A stretch of 64,000 nucleotides of DNA from Sphingobacteriia bacterium (GTDB lineage Bacteria > Bacteroidota > Bacteroidia > Chitinophagales > Chitinophagaceae): NCBI GenBank assembly GCA_004294135.1, contig RDZY01000007.1:1-64000 (forward strand), written 5' to 3'. The notes beneath the pieces were generated by a model. It was not told the origin of the DNA. It ran no database searches and saw nothing but the letters and a program-made list of their open reading frames with translations. The translations under genes were made by a program, and so were the position numbers. The first letter of the stretch is position 1, and each line of letters starts with the position of its first letter. This document shows positions 18,597-27,764 of the stretch, in pieces.

Positions 18597-18617
18597 TGAA
18601 TTTGCATATGCAATTCA
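18597..18617. promoter_or_regulatory. Near-perfect palindrome in the E2 leader
   Basis: The 21-base sequence TGAATTTGCATATGCAATTCA is an inverted repeat about the GCATATGC centre, with one extra base in one arm. It lies ~10 bases downstream of the predicted transcription start of the E2 gene (minus strand). The size and position fit a dimeric repressor operator. No regulator is identified. Confidence 0.4.
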
Positions 18618-18628
18618 CTATTAATCAA

Positions 18629-18636
18629 CAAATATA
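18629..18636 (-). promoter_or_regulatory. Candidate promoter of the E2 gene
   Basis: The minus strand reads TATATTTG, an exact TAnnTTTG match. A TTG lies 23 bases upstream (18660-18662), slightly longer than ideal. The leader to ATG 18540 would be ~85 bases and contains the palindrome at 18597-18617. Confidence 0.5.
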
Positions 18637-18658
18637 CTGTTCTATCTACTATACTTGT

Positions 18659-19918
18659 TCAACTATTTTCCACAATGATACCCCTTAGCATATTGAGTGC
18701 ATTGGTAGCTGTTAATTCAATATTTCTCCTCCTATCAAATCTGAAATGAAATGATTTAGCTTGCACATTCGTTTTATCTGCCACGGCAACCCATACCAGT
18801 CCCACTGGTTTTTCATCGGTAGCTCCACCCGGTCCCATGATGCCACTTACTGCAATGGCATAATCTGTATTCATCAATATTCTTACTTGTTGGGCCATTT
18901 GCAGTACCGTTTCTTCACTTACAGCCCCCACGGATATGAGGGTTTCGTGGGGCACACCCAGCATGGTTTCCTTAATAATATTGGCATAGCTTACTACGGC
19001 TCCTTTAAAAAAACTAGAGGATCCTGGATGTATGCTGAGGAGGTGGGCTATATAACCACCAGTACAACTTTCGGCAGTGGCTACCGTCGCGCTTTTTTCT
19101 TTTAACAGATTTCCTACCACTACCTCCATTGGGTGATCAATATCGGTCACCAAATATGGCGCGACCGCTGTTTTTAATTGACTGAAATAATGGTCTAAAT
19201 CTTTTTCCAACAGGGATGCATTGTTGCTCCAAGCAGTTAGCCTTAAACGAACCATACCATAATTGGGCAAGTATGCCAGCTTAATATATATTGGCAATTG
19301 CTGTTCAATATCTTTGATCAATTCTGCAAGAAATGATTCTCCAATACCTGCGGTTAGTAAGGTTCTATGTTGAATATAACCAGTATTGAATTTTTGGGGA
19401 ATCATTGGAATTACATGGTGTTCCATGATCCATTTCATTTCATGAGGCACGCCAGGCATGGCAATAAAAATCACCCCATCCTGCTCAAACAACATACCCG
19501 GTGCGGTACCTCTTTCATTTTTAAGCACGGTGCAAGTATCAGGCACTTCGGCTTGTTTGGCATTGCGCTCAATCATGGGTCTTTTCAACACCTGCTCAAA
19601 AATATAGGTTACATGGTCTAGGGTTGGTTGATGCACCACCATCTTAGCGTGAAAATAATCGCACAATAATGGCTTGGTAATATCATCGGCGGTAGGCCCT
19701 AGCCCGCCCGTAATTAATACAATTGATGCGTGCTGTTTTGCCTCATCAAGTGCATGAATAATATCACTACTTGTGTCTCCAACCGCTACCCGTTGTTTTA
19801 CAGCAATACCAATTTTATTCAATTCCTGTGCAATCCAACTACTATTGGTATCTATCACTTGCCCTATTAATAATTCATCACCAATAGTGATGATGGAAGC
19901 ATATATTTTTTGGTTCAT
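18659..19918 (-). CDS. cinA: CinA family protein (NMN deamidase-related)
   Basis: A 419-residue two-domain protein. Residues 1-~170 form a MoCF/COG1058-type domain (ITIGDELLIGQVIDTNSSWIA, TGGLGPTADDIT, MPGVPHEM). Residues ~260-415 form the CinA C-terminal domain (ATAESCTGGYIAHLLS, VVSYANIIKE, SGIMGPGGATDEKPVGLVW), which in characterised members deamidates nicotinamide mononucleotide in pyridine-nucleotide salvage. The length is normal for the fused form. It follows the thioesterase gene by 36 bases on the same strand. The older name, competence/damage-inducible protein, does not imply competence here. Confidence 0.93.
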   Translation of the reverse strand: MNQKIYASIITIGDELLIGQVIDTNSSWIAQELNKIGIAVKQRVAVGDTSSDIIHALDEAKQHASIVLITGGLGPTADDITKPLLCDYFHAKMVVHQPTLDHVTYIFEQVLKRPMIERNAKQAEVPDTCTVLKNERGTAPGMLFEQDGVIFIAMPGVPHEMKWIMEHHVIPMIPQKFNTGYIQHRTLLTAGIGESFLAELIKDIEQQLPIYIKLAYLPNYGMVRLRLTAWSNNASLLEKDLDHYFSQLKTAVAPYLVTDIDHPMEVVVGNLLKEKSATVATAESCTGGYIAHLLSIHPGSSSFFKGAVVSYANIIKETMLGVPHETLISVGAVSEETVLQMAQQVRILMNTDYAIAVSGIMGPGGATDEKPVGLVWVAVADKTNVQAKSFHFRFDRRRNIELTATNALNMLRGIIVENS

Positions 19919-19954
19919 AGTCCTGATTATTTGTAAAATTACCAGCTTATTGGT

Positions 19955-20380
19955 TTAGCTCGTATGATCATCTGAAAAAAAAGGGGTTAGTGACAACTTT
20001 AAATTTGCGGGCATAGCAGTTCTTTTGCCCGTTGCTACACTTATAAAATAAAGGGTTACTTTACCTGTGGTGAGTAATTTCTCTTTTTCATTGTAAACTT
20101 CGTGGTGAAAAGCAATTTCATGCTCCGCAGGCAATTCTTTTAATATGGTTTTAATGGTAATTAATTCATCGTATTGGGCGGGTCTGAGAAACTTTACTTC
20201 CATCTTTACTACTGGCATACGAATGCCCATTTCTTCCATTTTTTTATAGGTATATCCGAGCGACCTAATCCATTCTGCCCTGCCCACTTCAAAATACTGC
20301 GCATAATTGCCATAGTAAACAATATTCATTTGATCGGTTTCTGCGTATCTCACCCTCACCATTGTATTGTATTCGTACAT
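19955..20380 (-). CDS. YbgC/FadM-type acyl-CoA thioesterase
   Basis: A 141-residue hot-dog fold thioesterase. The 4-hydroxybenzoyl-CoA thioesterase-like motif is visible as VRYAETDQMNIVYYGNYAQYFEVGRAEW, including the catalytic Asp and the HN/YGN turn. The rest (MPVVKMEVKFLRPAQYDELI, KVTLYFISVATGKR) matches the family. It would hydrolyse short acyl-CoA esters. ATG 20380 is preferred to a GTG two codons upstream. It is the first gene of a minus-strand pair with cinA and is divergent from the large TPR gene. The physiological substrate is unknown. Confidence 0.9.
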   Translation of the reverse strand: MYEYNTMVRVRYAETDQMNIVYYGNYAQYFEVGRAEWIRSLGYTYKKMEEMGIRMPVVKMEVKFLRPAQYDELITIKTILKELPAEHEIAFHHEVYNEKEKLLTTGKVTLYFISVATGKRTAMPANLKLSLTPFFSDDHTS

Positions 20381-20535
20381 ATTCACTATTTGTTGACAAA
20401 CTTACAACCTTATCCTGTTTTTCCACAAAGCACTGCTTTCTTCCAATCTACACCACTCTGGGATTATCTTTAACAAGCTTTTGCCACTTTGTTTGGATAA
20501 ATAAAAAAACCTTTGTACTCAATTATTTCCTGCCC

Positions 20536-23500
20536 ATGCGTTGTTTCTTTATTCCTATAACGTTTTTTTTACTGATTGGTTTTGCTCCATCTGTTGCTGG
20601 GCAGTTCACACTTTTGAATAACGACCCAGATGCTTCATTTAAGCAAGCCAAAGTTTTATACCAACAAGGGCAGTTAAGTCTCGCCTATCCTGTATTTAAG
20701 CAATTGCACCACCTTGGCATGGCGAATGGGAATATGCCCGTGCAATTGATGTTGGAAAATAAATATTATTATATTATTGCTGCATTGGATCTTGATGAAA
20801 CTGGCGTAGAAGAACTTGCCAAGTCTTATATTGATGCCTCGGAAAGTGTTGCCCATGCTCAAATGATGGCCTTTCATCTTGGAGAATACTATTACCGCAA
20901 GCAGGCATTTGCGGAGGCACTTTCGGCTTATGAAAAAACCAATATTGCCAATTTAAACAATCTTCAGATTGCCAATATGAAGTTTCACCAAGGCTATGCT
21001 TATTTCGTGTCCCAAAAATTTGAAAAAGCACTGCCTCTTTTCAACAGTATTCGACAATTGCCCAATCACCCCAACTATAAAGATGCCAATTATTACTATG
21101 GATTTCTTGAGTTCAACAATAAAAAGTATGGATCGGCTATTGAATCGTTTCTAATTGCAGAGAAAGATCCGGACTATCAAATGGTTGTTCCTTTTTATTT
21201 GGTTGAATTGTATTATTTCACTGGAGAAAAAGAAAAAGCGTTGACTTATGGTGAGCAGGCTATACAGCGTACGGGACAGTATTATGACTTACAATTGAAA
21301 CAATTGGTGGGTCATATTTTTTTTGAACAACGCAAGTTTTCTAAAGCACTTCCTTACCTAGAATCCTTTGTGGGTGCTAAAAATAAAGTGAGGCGGGAAG
21401 ATCTATATGAATTATCCTACTGTTATTATGAAGCAAAAAAATGGACAAAAGCCATTGAAGGATTTAAGCAGATTGGGGGGGCAAATGATTCATTGGAACA
21501 AAACAGCATGTACTTATTAGCAGATGCCTATTTAAAAACAGGTGATTTGCAGAATGCCCGCAATGCTTTTCAGTTTTGCGCGGCTAATAATAGCAATAAA
21601 GTACAAAAAGAGGTATCGGCTTTTCATTATGCCAAACTTTCTTATGACCTCAGCTATTTTGATATTGCTGCAAAATCATTTCAACAGTTTTTGAATAACT
21701 ATCCAACTTCTACTTATCAGTTGGAAGCAAGGGAGTTGCTCGTCAGCACATTGGCCAATACCAATAATTACAAAGATGCCCTAACCATTTATGCTCAACT
21801 GGGGAATACTCGTTCTGAAAATGCGTTAAAAATTTATCCGCGGCTTCTTTATGGTAGGGTGGTTGAGTTGATTAACGACCAGCATATAACCGAAGCAGAA
21901 CAGCTACTGAATCAACTAATGGTAGTGCCTTATAACGCTACCCAGTTGCCCTTGGCTAATTTTTGGAAAGCTGAGCTTGCGTATCGTTCTGGAAAAACGG
22001 ATGAAGCCATAACTTACTCAATAGATTATTTAAAGTCGCCCATTAGAAATGGAGAAGTGAACTCCTCCAATGCACGCTACAACCTGGCTTATTGTTACCT
22101 TAAAAAAGAAAATTATAAAGCGGCCAAAGAACAATTTGAATTGGTGAATAAAAATGCTGCTACTGCTTTAAATGAGGTTGAAAAAGACGCAATATTAAGG
22201 ACTGCTGATTGTTGGTTTATGCTAAAAGATTATAGATCAGCATTGCCAATATATGAACAAGTAATTCAAAAAAACTGGTCAAATGCCGATTATGCACTTT
22301 ATCAAAAAGCCATTATTAATGGGGCTCAAAATAAGGCGCAAGAAAAACTAGTATTACTAAATCAATTGGAAGCGGCTTATCCAAAATCTGCTATGCTTCC
22401 ACAGAGTTATATTGAGATAGCCAATACCCATCTTGCGAATGAAGATTTTGAAAAAGCACTCCCTCCTTTATACAAAGTGGTCAATAATAATCAAGCTATA
22501 GCATTGCATCCACAAGCCTATCAGAAATTAGGCATTGCTTTGTTTAACCTCGATAAAAATGATGCTTCATTAGATCAGTTTAAAATATTGGTAAAGCAGT
22601 TCCCCAATAGTGTGGAGAGCGAGTCTGCAATTGATTATATCCGAAATATTTTTGTAGAAAAACAGCAGCCTTCTGCCTATATTGATTTTATGAATAACAA
22701 TGGTAAATCTGTTGGCATAAACGAAGCAGATTCTATTACTTATCGCTCTGCCATGATTCGTTATGAGGCAAAAGACAACCTAGGAGCCGAGTCTGGTTTT
22801 ACAGAATATGTACTTAAATATCCCAATGGGAAATATGCTGTTGAAGCCAATTATTTTCTGGCAGAAGTGAATATTGTTCAACAGAAGCCACAATCTGCCT
22901 TGCCTTTTTATACCGCTGTTGCCAGCAAAGCGCCTAATAAATATGCTGAAAGAAGTGCATTGCAAGCTGCTCGTATTTATTATTTTGACCTGCAAGATTA
23001 TCCCCATGCTGCCCAATATTTTACGCTATTAAAGCAAAATGCTTTGCAGCAAGAAAATAAGTTAGAAGCAATGCGGGGATTGCTTCGTTGTAACTTTAAA
23101 ACCCAGCAGTGGGCTGAAGCAGCTCCCAATGCAGCAGAATTATTATTGCAGAAAGGAATTGCCGCAGACGATCAACTAATGGCTGGTTTTGTAATTGCTA
23201 GAAATGAACAATTGGCCAATAATTACCCTACTGCATTAGTGGCTTATCAGTCGCTGCTTAACAAGGGAAAATCAGCAATAACGGCTGAAGTTCAATACAG
23301 GATTGCAGAATTACAGTTTCAATTGAATAAGTTGGCAGAAGCTGAAAAATCTTGTTTTGAAGTGATAAAAAAATTCGCATCCTATGATATATGGGTAACC
23401 AAAAGTTATATACTGGTAGGGGATATCTATTTTAAGCAAGGAGATTATTTTAATGCGGAAGCTACTTTTAAAAGTGTAGCAGAAAATGCAATACTGCCTA

Positions 23501-23574
23501 TTTTAAAACAAGAAGCTGCTGATAAATTGGCAGAAACAATTAAAATAAAAGAGAAAAATAATAAAGTTCAATAG
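20536..23574 (+). CDS. Large exported tetratricopeptide-repeat protein
   Basis: A 1012-residue protein starting at ATG 20536, where a signal peptide begins (FIPITFFLLIGFAPSVAG); the longer frame overlaps the divergent thioesterase gene and was rejected. Nearly the whole mature protein is TPR-like helical pairs, with recurrent A-x2-Y-F/LG-x2-Y and D-A/Y-x3-F-x3-L patterns, for example SYCYYEAKKWTKAIEGFKQI and NLAYCYLKKENYKAAKEQF. It should be a periplasmic or outer-membrane-associated scaffold, resembling large Bacteroidota TPR proteins annotated near Tol-Pal-like functions. It heads a three-gene cluster with a barrel protein (20-base gap) and a membrane-anchored HU-CCDC81 protein. Confidence 0.85.
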   Translation: MRCFFIPITFFLLIGFAPSVAGQFTLLNNDPDASFKQAKVLYQQGQLSLAYPVFKQLHHLGMANGNMPVQLMLENKYYYIIAALDLDETGVEELAKSYIDASESVAHAQMMAFHLGEYYYRKQAFAEALSAYEKTNIANLNNLQIANMKFHQGYAYFVSQKFEKALPLFNSIRQLPNHPNYKDANYYYGFLEFNNKKYGSAIESFLIAEKDPDYQMVVPFYLVELYYFTGEKEKALTYGEQAIQRTGQYYDLQLKQLVGHIFFEQRKFSKALPYLESFVGAKNKVRREDLYELSYCYYEAKKWTKAIEGFKQIGGANDSLEQNSMYLLADAYLKTGDLQNARNAFQFCAANNSNKVQKEVSAFHYAKLSYDLSYFDIAAKSFQQFLNNYPTSTYQLEARELLVSTLANTNNYKDALTIYAQLGNTRSENALKIYPRLLYGRVVELINDQHITEAEQLLNQLMVVPYNATQLPLANFWKAELAYRSGKTDEAITYSIDYLKSPIRNGEVNSSNARYNLAYCYLKKENYKAAKEQFELVNKNAATALNEVEKDAILRTADCWFMLKDYRSALPIYEQVIQKNWSNADYALYQKAIINGAQNKAQEKLVLLNQLEAAYPKSAMLPQSYIEIANTHLANEDFEKALPPLYKVVNNNQAIALHPQAYQKLGIALFNLDKNDASLDQFKILVKQFPNSVESESAIDYIRNIFVEKQQPSAYIDFMNNNGKSVGINEADSITYRSAMIRYEAKDNLGAESGFTEYVLKYPNGKYAVEANYFLAEVNIVQQKPQSALPFYTAVASKAPNKYAERSALQAARIYYFDLQDYPHAAQYFTLLKQNALQQENKLEAMRGLLRCNFKTQQWAEAAPNAAELLLQKGIAADDQLMAGFVIARNEQLANNYPTALVAYQSLLNKGKSAITAEVQYRIAELQFQLNKLAEAEKSCFEVIKKFASYDIWVTKSYILVGDIYFKQGDYFNAEATFKSVAENAILPILKQEAADKLAETIKIKEKNNKVQ

Positions 23575-23594
23575 ATCAATAAAGCGACTCACTC

Positions 23595-25385
23595 ATGTAT
23601 AAATGTTTCAAAATATGCTGTTGGTTATTGTGTTTAGTCTGCTTGAGCCATGCGGTGCATGCGCAGAAAAAAAAGCGTGCAAAAAAAACAACCAAACAGG
23701 TTATAGCACCAAGAAAGAAAAAGCAGGTTAAAAAAGTAATTCCTAAAGTGGCTACTCGCACAGCACTTATAAGCATACCAAAACAGGGAAACAATCTCAA
23801 CACTGCATTTAATACAACAAGCGCTACTGATACTGGGGGGAATAGGACTGTGGTAATTACGTCCTCATTCAAACCATCGTTACAGTATGCCGCTAAAATT
23901 AATTTTACGGCAGCGTCTGCTATCACTGATTCTAGTAAGTTGTTATTGAATTATAAAATACCATCGTCTAACCTATTCTTTTCTTATCAACCAATACCTG
24001 TGAGTCCCCTGGCTATGCCAGTTGACTCAGCTTTGCCTTGGAAAAACAACCACCGGTTGAAACTGGGAGCTGGAAATTTTAGTGGCTTTTTAGCAGAAGG
24101 CAGGTTCTCTTTTGGGGATGGTAAGCAGTCAATTACGACCTTAAAAGGCGATTTTTTACATGCTTCTAGCCCCCGTTTTGCACAACAAACGCATCGGTTC
24201 GGGGTAGATATTACCTCCCTATTAAATACGGCAAATAATTTGGAATTTACAACCCACGCCTATTTTAATACCAACACCATGTATCGCTACGGCTACCAGC
24301 CTGAAACACTGGTTTACAGTAAGGATCAGTTGTTGCTGGTATATAATTCGGTGAGAATAGAAACTGCCGTAAAAAATAAAACCACTACGCCCGCAGGAAT
24401 TAATTACAACCCTTCAATTGCTTATTACAGGTTTACCAATAATACCAGCAGTAGTGAAAACAATATGGTGCTGAAACTTCCAATGGAAAAAATATTCACA
24501 AAAATATTTTTGTTTAAGTTGGCACTAACCGCCGATTTGGCTGGTTTAAAAACACCTATTGCAAATATCAACAATCATTTGTTTGTAGTAAACCCTGCTA
24601 TTGTATTTAATACCCCAAATGTTAAAATAAACCTTGGTATTAAGCCTGGATGGGATAATGCCAACTATAAAATGTTGCCCGATATACGAATAGAATCAGC
24701 TATTCCCAGTACGGCCTTGTCGGTTGAATTGGGGTGGGTTGGAAATTTTGTAAAAAATGGGTTTCGCAGTATTGCTGCTTTTAATCCGTGGATCGGCAAC
24801 TTAAATACAATGGCTAATACCAGCATAACGGAGCAATTTATTGGTTTAAAAGGAGGGAAAGCCAACCATTTATCCTTCAATGGGAAATTTGCTTACCAGC
24901 AGATTAATAACCAATTTCTATTTTTGAATGAGGCAGGAGATGGCAAAAATTTCACGACCATTTTTGAGCCTGAGTTGAAAACTATAAAATTAACTGGTGA
25001 GTTAAACTATGCCGTACAGGATAATTTTTCTGTACTAGCTTCTGCTGCGTTTACACAGTTCAATCAACTTTCTAAAGAGACCCATGCATGGGGATTGGTG
25101 CCTTTTGAAGCTACCGCGGGCATGCATTGGAAAGCGTTAAATGATTTGCAAGTAAAGGCTGACTTATTCTACAGAACTGGATCTCTGTATAGGGATGCAG
25201 CGTTTCAGGCTAAAAGATTATCACCTGCTATTGATATGAATTTGGGACTTGAATTCAGCCTTCAACCCAAGTTGAATTTATGGCTTCAAATGAATAATCT
25301 TTTCAATAATATATACCAACGTTGGAACCAGTATCCTGTTTTTGGTTTCAATGTAATGGGAGGAGTTGTATATTCGTTCCAATAA
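23595..25385 (+). CDS. Outer-membrane beta-barrel protein (TonB-receptor-like)
   Basis: A 596-residue protein with a signal peptide (CCWLLCLVCLSHAVHAQ) followed by a strikingly Lys/Arg-rich stretch of ~30 residues. Alternating amphipathic strands fill the rest and end in a barrel-type C-terminus (NVMGGVVYSF, terminal Gln). The last third resembles the end of TonB-dependent receptors (LQPKLNLWLQMNNLFNN), but I see no plug domain or TonB box, so it may be a receptor-derived barrel. It lies 20 bases after the TPR gene and 11 before the HU-CCDC81 gene. The substrate is unknown. Confidence 0.72.
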   Translation: MYKCFKICCWLLCLVCLSHAVHAQKKKRAKKTTKQVIAPRKKKQVKKVIPKVATRTALISIPKQGNNLNTAFNTTSATDTGGNRTVVITSSFKPSLQYAAKINFTAASAITDSSKLLLNYKIPSSNLFFSYQPIPVSPLAMPVDSALPWKNNHRLKLGAGNFSGFLAEGRFSFGDGKQSITTLKGDFLHASSPRFAQQTHRFGVDITSLLNTANNLEFTTHAYFNTNTMYRYGYQPETLVYSKDQLLLVYNSVRIETAVKNKTTTPAGINYNPSIAYYRFTNNTSSSENNMVLKLPMEKIFTKIFLFKLALTADLAGLKTPIANINNHLFVVNPAIVFNTPNVKINLGIKPGWDNANYKMLPDIRIESAIPSTALSVELGWVGNFVKNGFRSIAAFNPWIGNLNTMANTSITEQFIGLKGGKANHLSFNGKFAYQQINNQFLFLNEAGDGKNFTTIFEPELKTIKLTGELNYAVQDNFSVLASAAFTQFNQLSKETHAWGLVPFEATAGMHWKALNDLQVKADLFYRTGSLYRDAAFQAKRLSPAIDMNLGLEFSLQPKLNLWLQMNNLFNNIYQRWNQYPVFGFNVMGGVVYSFQ

Positions 25386-25396
25386 ATGAGTTGAAC

Positions 25397-25984
25397 ATGT
25401 ATCAATACCTTCATAAATACTTGGTGCTCAATCACAAATTGAGCATACCCGATGTAGGTAATCTGGTGATTGAAACCAATGGAGCTAAGTTAGATGCTGC
25501 CAATGGATTTTTATTTGCGCCTTCTCCAACCATTCGATTCAAGCAGGAACAAACACCCCCATCAGATAAACTTTTTTTCGATTTTCTTTCTGAAGAAATG
25601 GGACTAGATCAGGTTTCTGCCATCAAAAGTTTCCACGATTACCTGTATAAGTTAAAAACTTCATTAACTACCCCCAAAGGTGCGGTTATACCGGGTATTG
25701 GTATGATGCGGAAAGAAGAAAATGGATATATTCTATTCACCCCTGAAAAAAACCTATTGGAACTAATGCCGCAGGTAAAGCTGGAGGGCGGGGTTGAGTT
25801 TGCCAAAAAAGAAGCAAGGGTTTATCATGAGGACGATGAACGCGATTTATCGGAACAAGAAGAAGAAGATATTCGCGAACTCTTGGGTCAAGATAGTCAA
25901 TTAAGCGGGAATGATAACTGGTGGGTATATGCGGTTATATTGCTCATGATTGGTCTCGGTGCTTTGTTGTTCTATTATGTTTAA
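25397..25984 (+). CDS. HU-CCDC81-type protein with C-terminal membrane anchor
   Basis: A 195-residue protein starting at ATG 25397; the longer frame overlaps the barrel gene. Residues 1-~125 resemble the two-part HU-like CCDC81 domain of Bacteroidota (YLHKYLVLNHKLSIPDVGNLVI, later GAVIPGIGMM and GYILFTPE). In this phylum such domains often occur in membrane proteins of the cell-envelope/SPOR type. A charged linker with an acidic run (SEQEEEDIRELLG) leads to one C-terminal membrane helix (WWVYAVILLMIGLGALLFYY). The HU part would thus face the cytoplasm, possibly linking nucleoid and membrane. That role is inference. Confidence 0.72.
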   Translation: MYQYLHKYLVLNHKLSIPDVGNLVIETNGAKLDAANGFLFAPSPTIRFKQEQTPPSDKLFFDFLSEEMGLDQVSAIKSFHDYLYKLKTSLTTPKGAVIPGIGMMRKEENGYILFTPEKNLLELMPQVKLEGGVEFAKKEARVYHEDDERDLSEQEEEDIRELLGQDSQLSGNDNWWVYAVILLMIGLGALLFYYV

Positions 25985-26006
25985 TTGATTCACCCAATTA
26001 TCTACT

Positions 26007-26936
26007 ATGTCATTGATTCATTATACGCGTTGTGCTGTTTGTTTAGGCAAGCATATTCATCCTGTTTTAGATGCCAAAGACCATACAGTAAGTGAATCGG
26101 TATTCTCTATTTGGCATTGTAAGGATTGTTCCTTTCGTTTCACACAAGATATTCCTAGTATTGAAAATATTGGGACTTATTATCAGTCCACCAACTATAT
26201 CTCTCATTCCAATACTAAAAAAGGTATTGTGAATAAACTATACCATTTGGTAAGGAATTATACCTTGGGTACCAAAGCGAGACTGCTACAGAAAGTAACG
26301 GGATTAGAAAAAGGCAATTTATTAGATATAGGCGCAGGTACTGGAGCTTTTGCCAATACCATGAAGCAAAAGGGCTGGAATGTAACTGCACTGGAACCTG
26401 ATGCAATAGCAAGAAACGAAGCCCAAAAAAATTATGGACTAGAACTGGAATTGCCAGCGCGTTTATTTGAGTTCGGTCCCAATAGCTTTGATGCCATCAG
26501 CATGTGGCATGTGATAGAGCATGTTCACGATTTAGTAGCTTATATGCGCCAGCTAAATAAGGTTATTCGTGATAAAGGGCGACTGATAATAGCAGTCCCC
26601 AACTATACGGCTGCTGATGCAGCAACCTATGGAAAATATTGGGCTGCATACGATGTTCCAAGACATCTGCATCATTTTTCACCGTCCTCCATGGAAATAA
26701 TGGGAGATCTCCATGGGTTTAGGTTGGTTGCCACCAAAGCAATGTGGTTTGATGCTTACTATGTGGCCATGTTGAGTGAGCAATACAAAAATGGGCGACC
26801 CCATTTAATTCGCGCTTTATGGCAGGGGCTAAAGTCTAATTTTAAAGCCATTTCAAATGAAAAAAAATGCAGCTCTGTAATTTATATATTCGAGAAGAAA
26901 TTGTTTATTGGCCCAATTGAATTTCAAAAAGAATAG
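26007..26936 (+). CDS. Class I SAM-dependent methyltransferase with zinc ribbon
   Basis: A 309-residue protein. The N-terminus carries two CxxC pairs (Cys9/Cys12 and Cys38/Cys41), a likely zinc ribbon. The SAM-binding motif is LLDIGAGTGAF at ~104-114, followed by VTALEPDAIA and the MWHVIEHVHD segment typical of the ubiE/methyltransferase-12 group. Homologues often act on sugars or small molecules in cell-surface pathways, but the substrate cannot be read here. It starts 22 bases after the HU-CCDC81 gene. Its 3' end overlaps the convergent glutaminyl cyclase gene by 32 bases. Confidence 0.85.
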   Translation: MSLIHYTRCAVCLGKHIHPVLDAKDHTVSESVFSIWHCKDCSFRFTQDIPSIENIGTYYQSTNYISHSNTKKGIVNKLYHLVRNYTLGTKARLLQKVTGLEKGNLLDIGAGTGAFANTMKQKGWNVTALEPDAIARNEAQKNYGLELELPARLFEFGPNSFDAISMWHVIEHVHDLVAYMRQLNKVIRDKGRLIIAVPNYTAADAATYGKYWAAYDVPRHLHHFSPSSMEIMGDLHGFRLVATKAMWFDAYYVAMLSEQYKNGRPHLIRALWQGLKSNFKAISNEKKCSSVIYIFEKKLFIGPIEFQKE

Positions 26937-27717
26937 GCCATCTTTTGCCAGTAATATAAATATGCTTAGTAGTAGGGTTGTAGGCAATTCCGTTTAAAAC
27001 ATATCCTGCGTCAATACTACGTGGGTCGTATATTGAACCTGCCTCTTTCAGCAGATTTTTAAAATCAATTTTCCCGACCACGGATCCAGACAGGGGATCA
27101 ATTTTAAGTATATAGTCCGTCATATACTGATTGGAATAAATAAATCCTTCAATATATTCAAGTTCATTTAAGCTGGATATATATCCATTGTTATCGCTCA
27201 CGCCAATCGTCTTCTCAATTTTAAAAGTAGTGGGATTTACCATGTAGAGGTTGCTGCCTCCTGTTGATATAATTAAGTTACTGCCATTGTTGGTAATGCC
27301 CCATCCCTCGTAAGGCCACTCAAATTCTTGTAATTTTTTAAAGGTCTTTAAGTCGTACACATGTACTAGATGATTAGTCAAGGTTAGTTGATAGATTTTA
27401 TTGTTGAGTATGGTAATGCCTTCTCCAAATTCATTATCTGGAATGGCTAATTTTCTCAAAGCCTTGCCGCTGTTTAGTGCTACTTCTAATAATTTACTTT
27501 CTTTCTCCATGCCCGTACTTTCATAAAGTTGGTTATTATGCCAAATCAATCCTTGTGTATAAGAGCTGGTATCATGCGGATACAGTTTTATAATACTGTA
27601 GTTAATTACAGCAGGGGAGGGCACAATATTGGCATCAATTTCAGGTTCTTTGCTGCTTTGTGATTCACAACTGGCTAAGCAAAAAATAAGGAATAAAAGC
27701 GTGTATATTTTTCTCAT
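26905..27717 (-). CDS. Glutaminyl-peptide cyclotransferase (plant/bacterial type), lipoprotein
   Basis: A ~270-residue predicted lipoprotein (lipobox LASC near residue 17) with a five-bladed propeller of the Glu_cyclase_2 family. It converts N-terminal Gln of exported proteins to pyroglutamate. Marks are YTQGLIWHNNQLYESTGMEKES, FGEGITILNNKIYQLTL, YEGWGITNNGSNLIISTG and the C-terminal LNGIAYNPTTKHIYITGKRWP. ATG 27717 is used; the longer frame needs a TTG two codons upstream. Pyroglutamate formation is relevant here because many exported proteins, such as the PorP protein, expose Gln after signal cleavage; that link is inference. Confidence 0.9.
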   Translation of the reverse strand: MRKIYTLLFLIFCLASCESQSSKEPEIDANIVPSPAVINYSIIKLYPHDTSSYTQGLIWHNNQLYESTGMEKESKLLEVALNSGKALRKLAIPDNEFGEGITILNNKIYQLTLTNHLVHVYDLKTFKKLQEFEWPYEGWGITNNGSNLIISTGGSNLYMVNPTTFKIEKTIGVSDNNGYISSLNELEYIEGFIYSNQYMTDYILKIDPLSGSVVGKIDFKNLLKEAGSIYDPRSIDAGYVLNGIAYNPTTKHIYITGKRWPILFEIQLGQ

Positions 27718-27764
27718 AATCAAATTGACAGTTCTAAATTAAGTAGAATAGATTGAATGGAAAG

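Noticed and set aside
20362..20535. 58-residue N-terminal extension of the large TPR protein
   Set aside because: It overlaps the divergent thioesterase gene and would bury the signal peptide that starts at 20536.
23576..23926. Minus-strand frame opposite the start of the barrel gene
   Set aside because: It is created by the Lys-rich codons of the barrel protein, read antisense (Phe-rich), and has no independent support.
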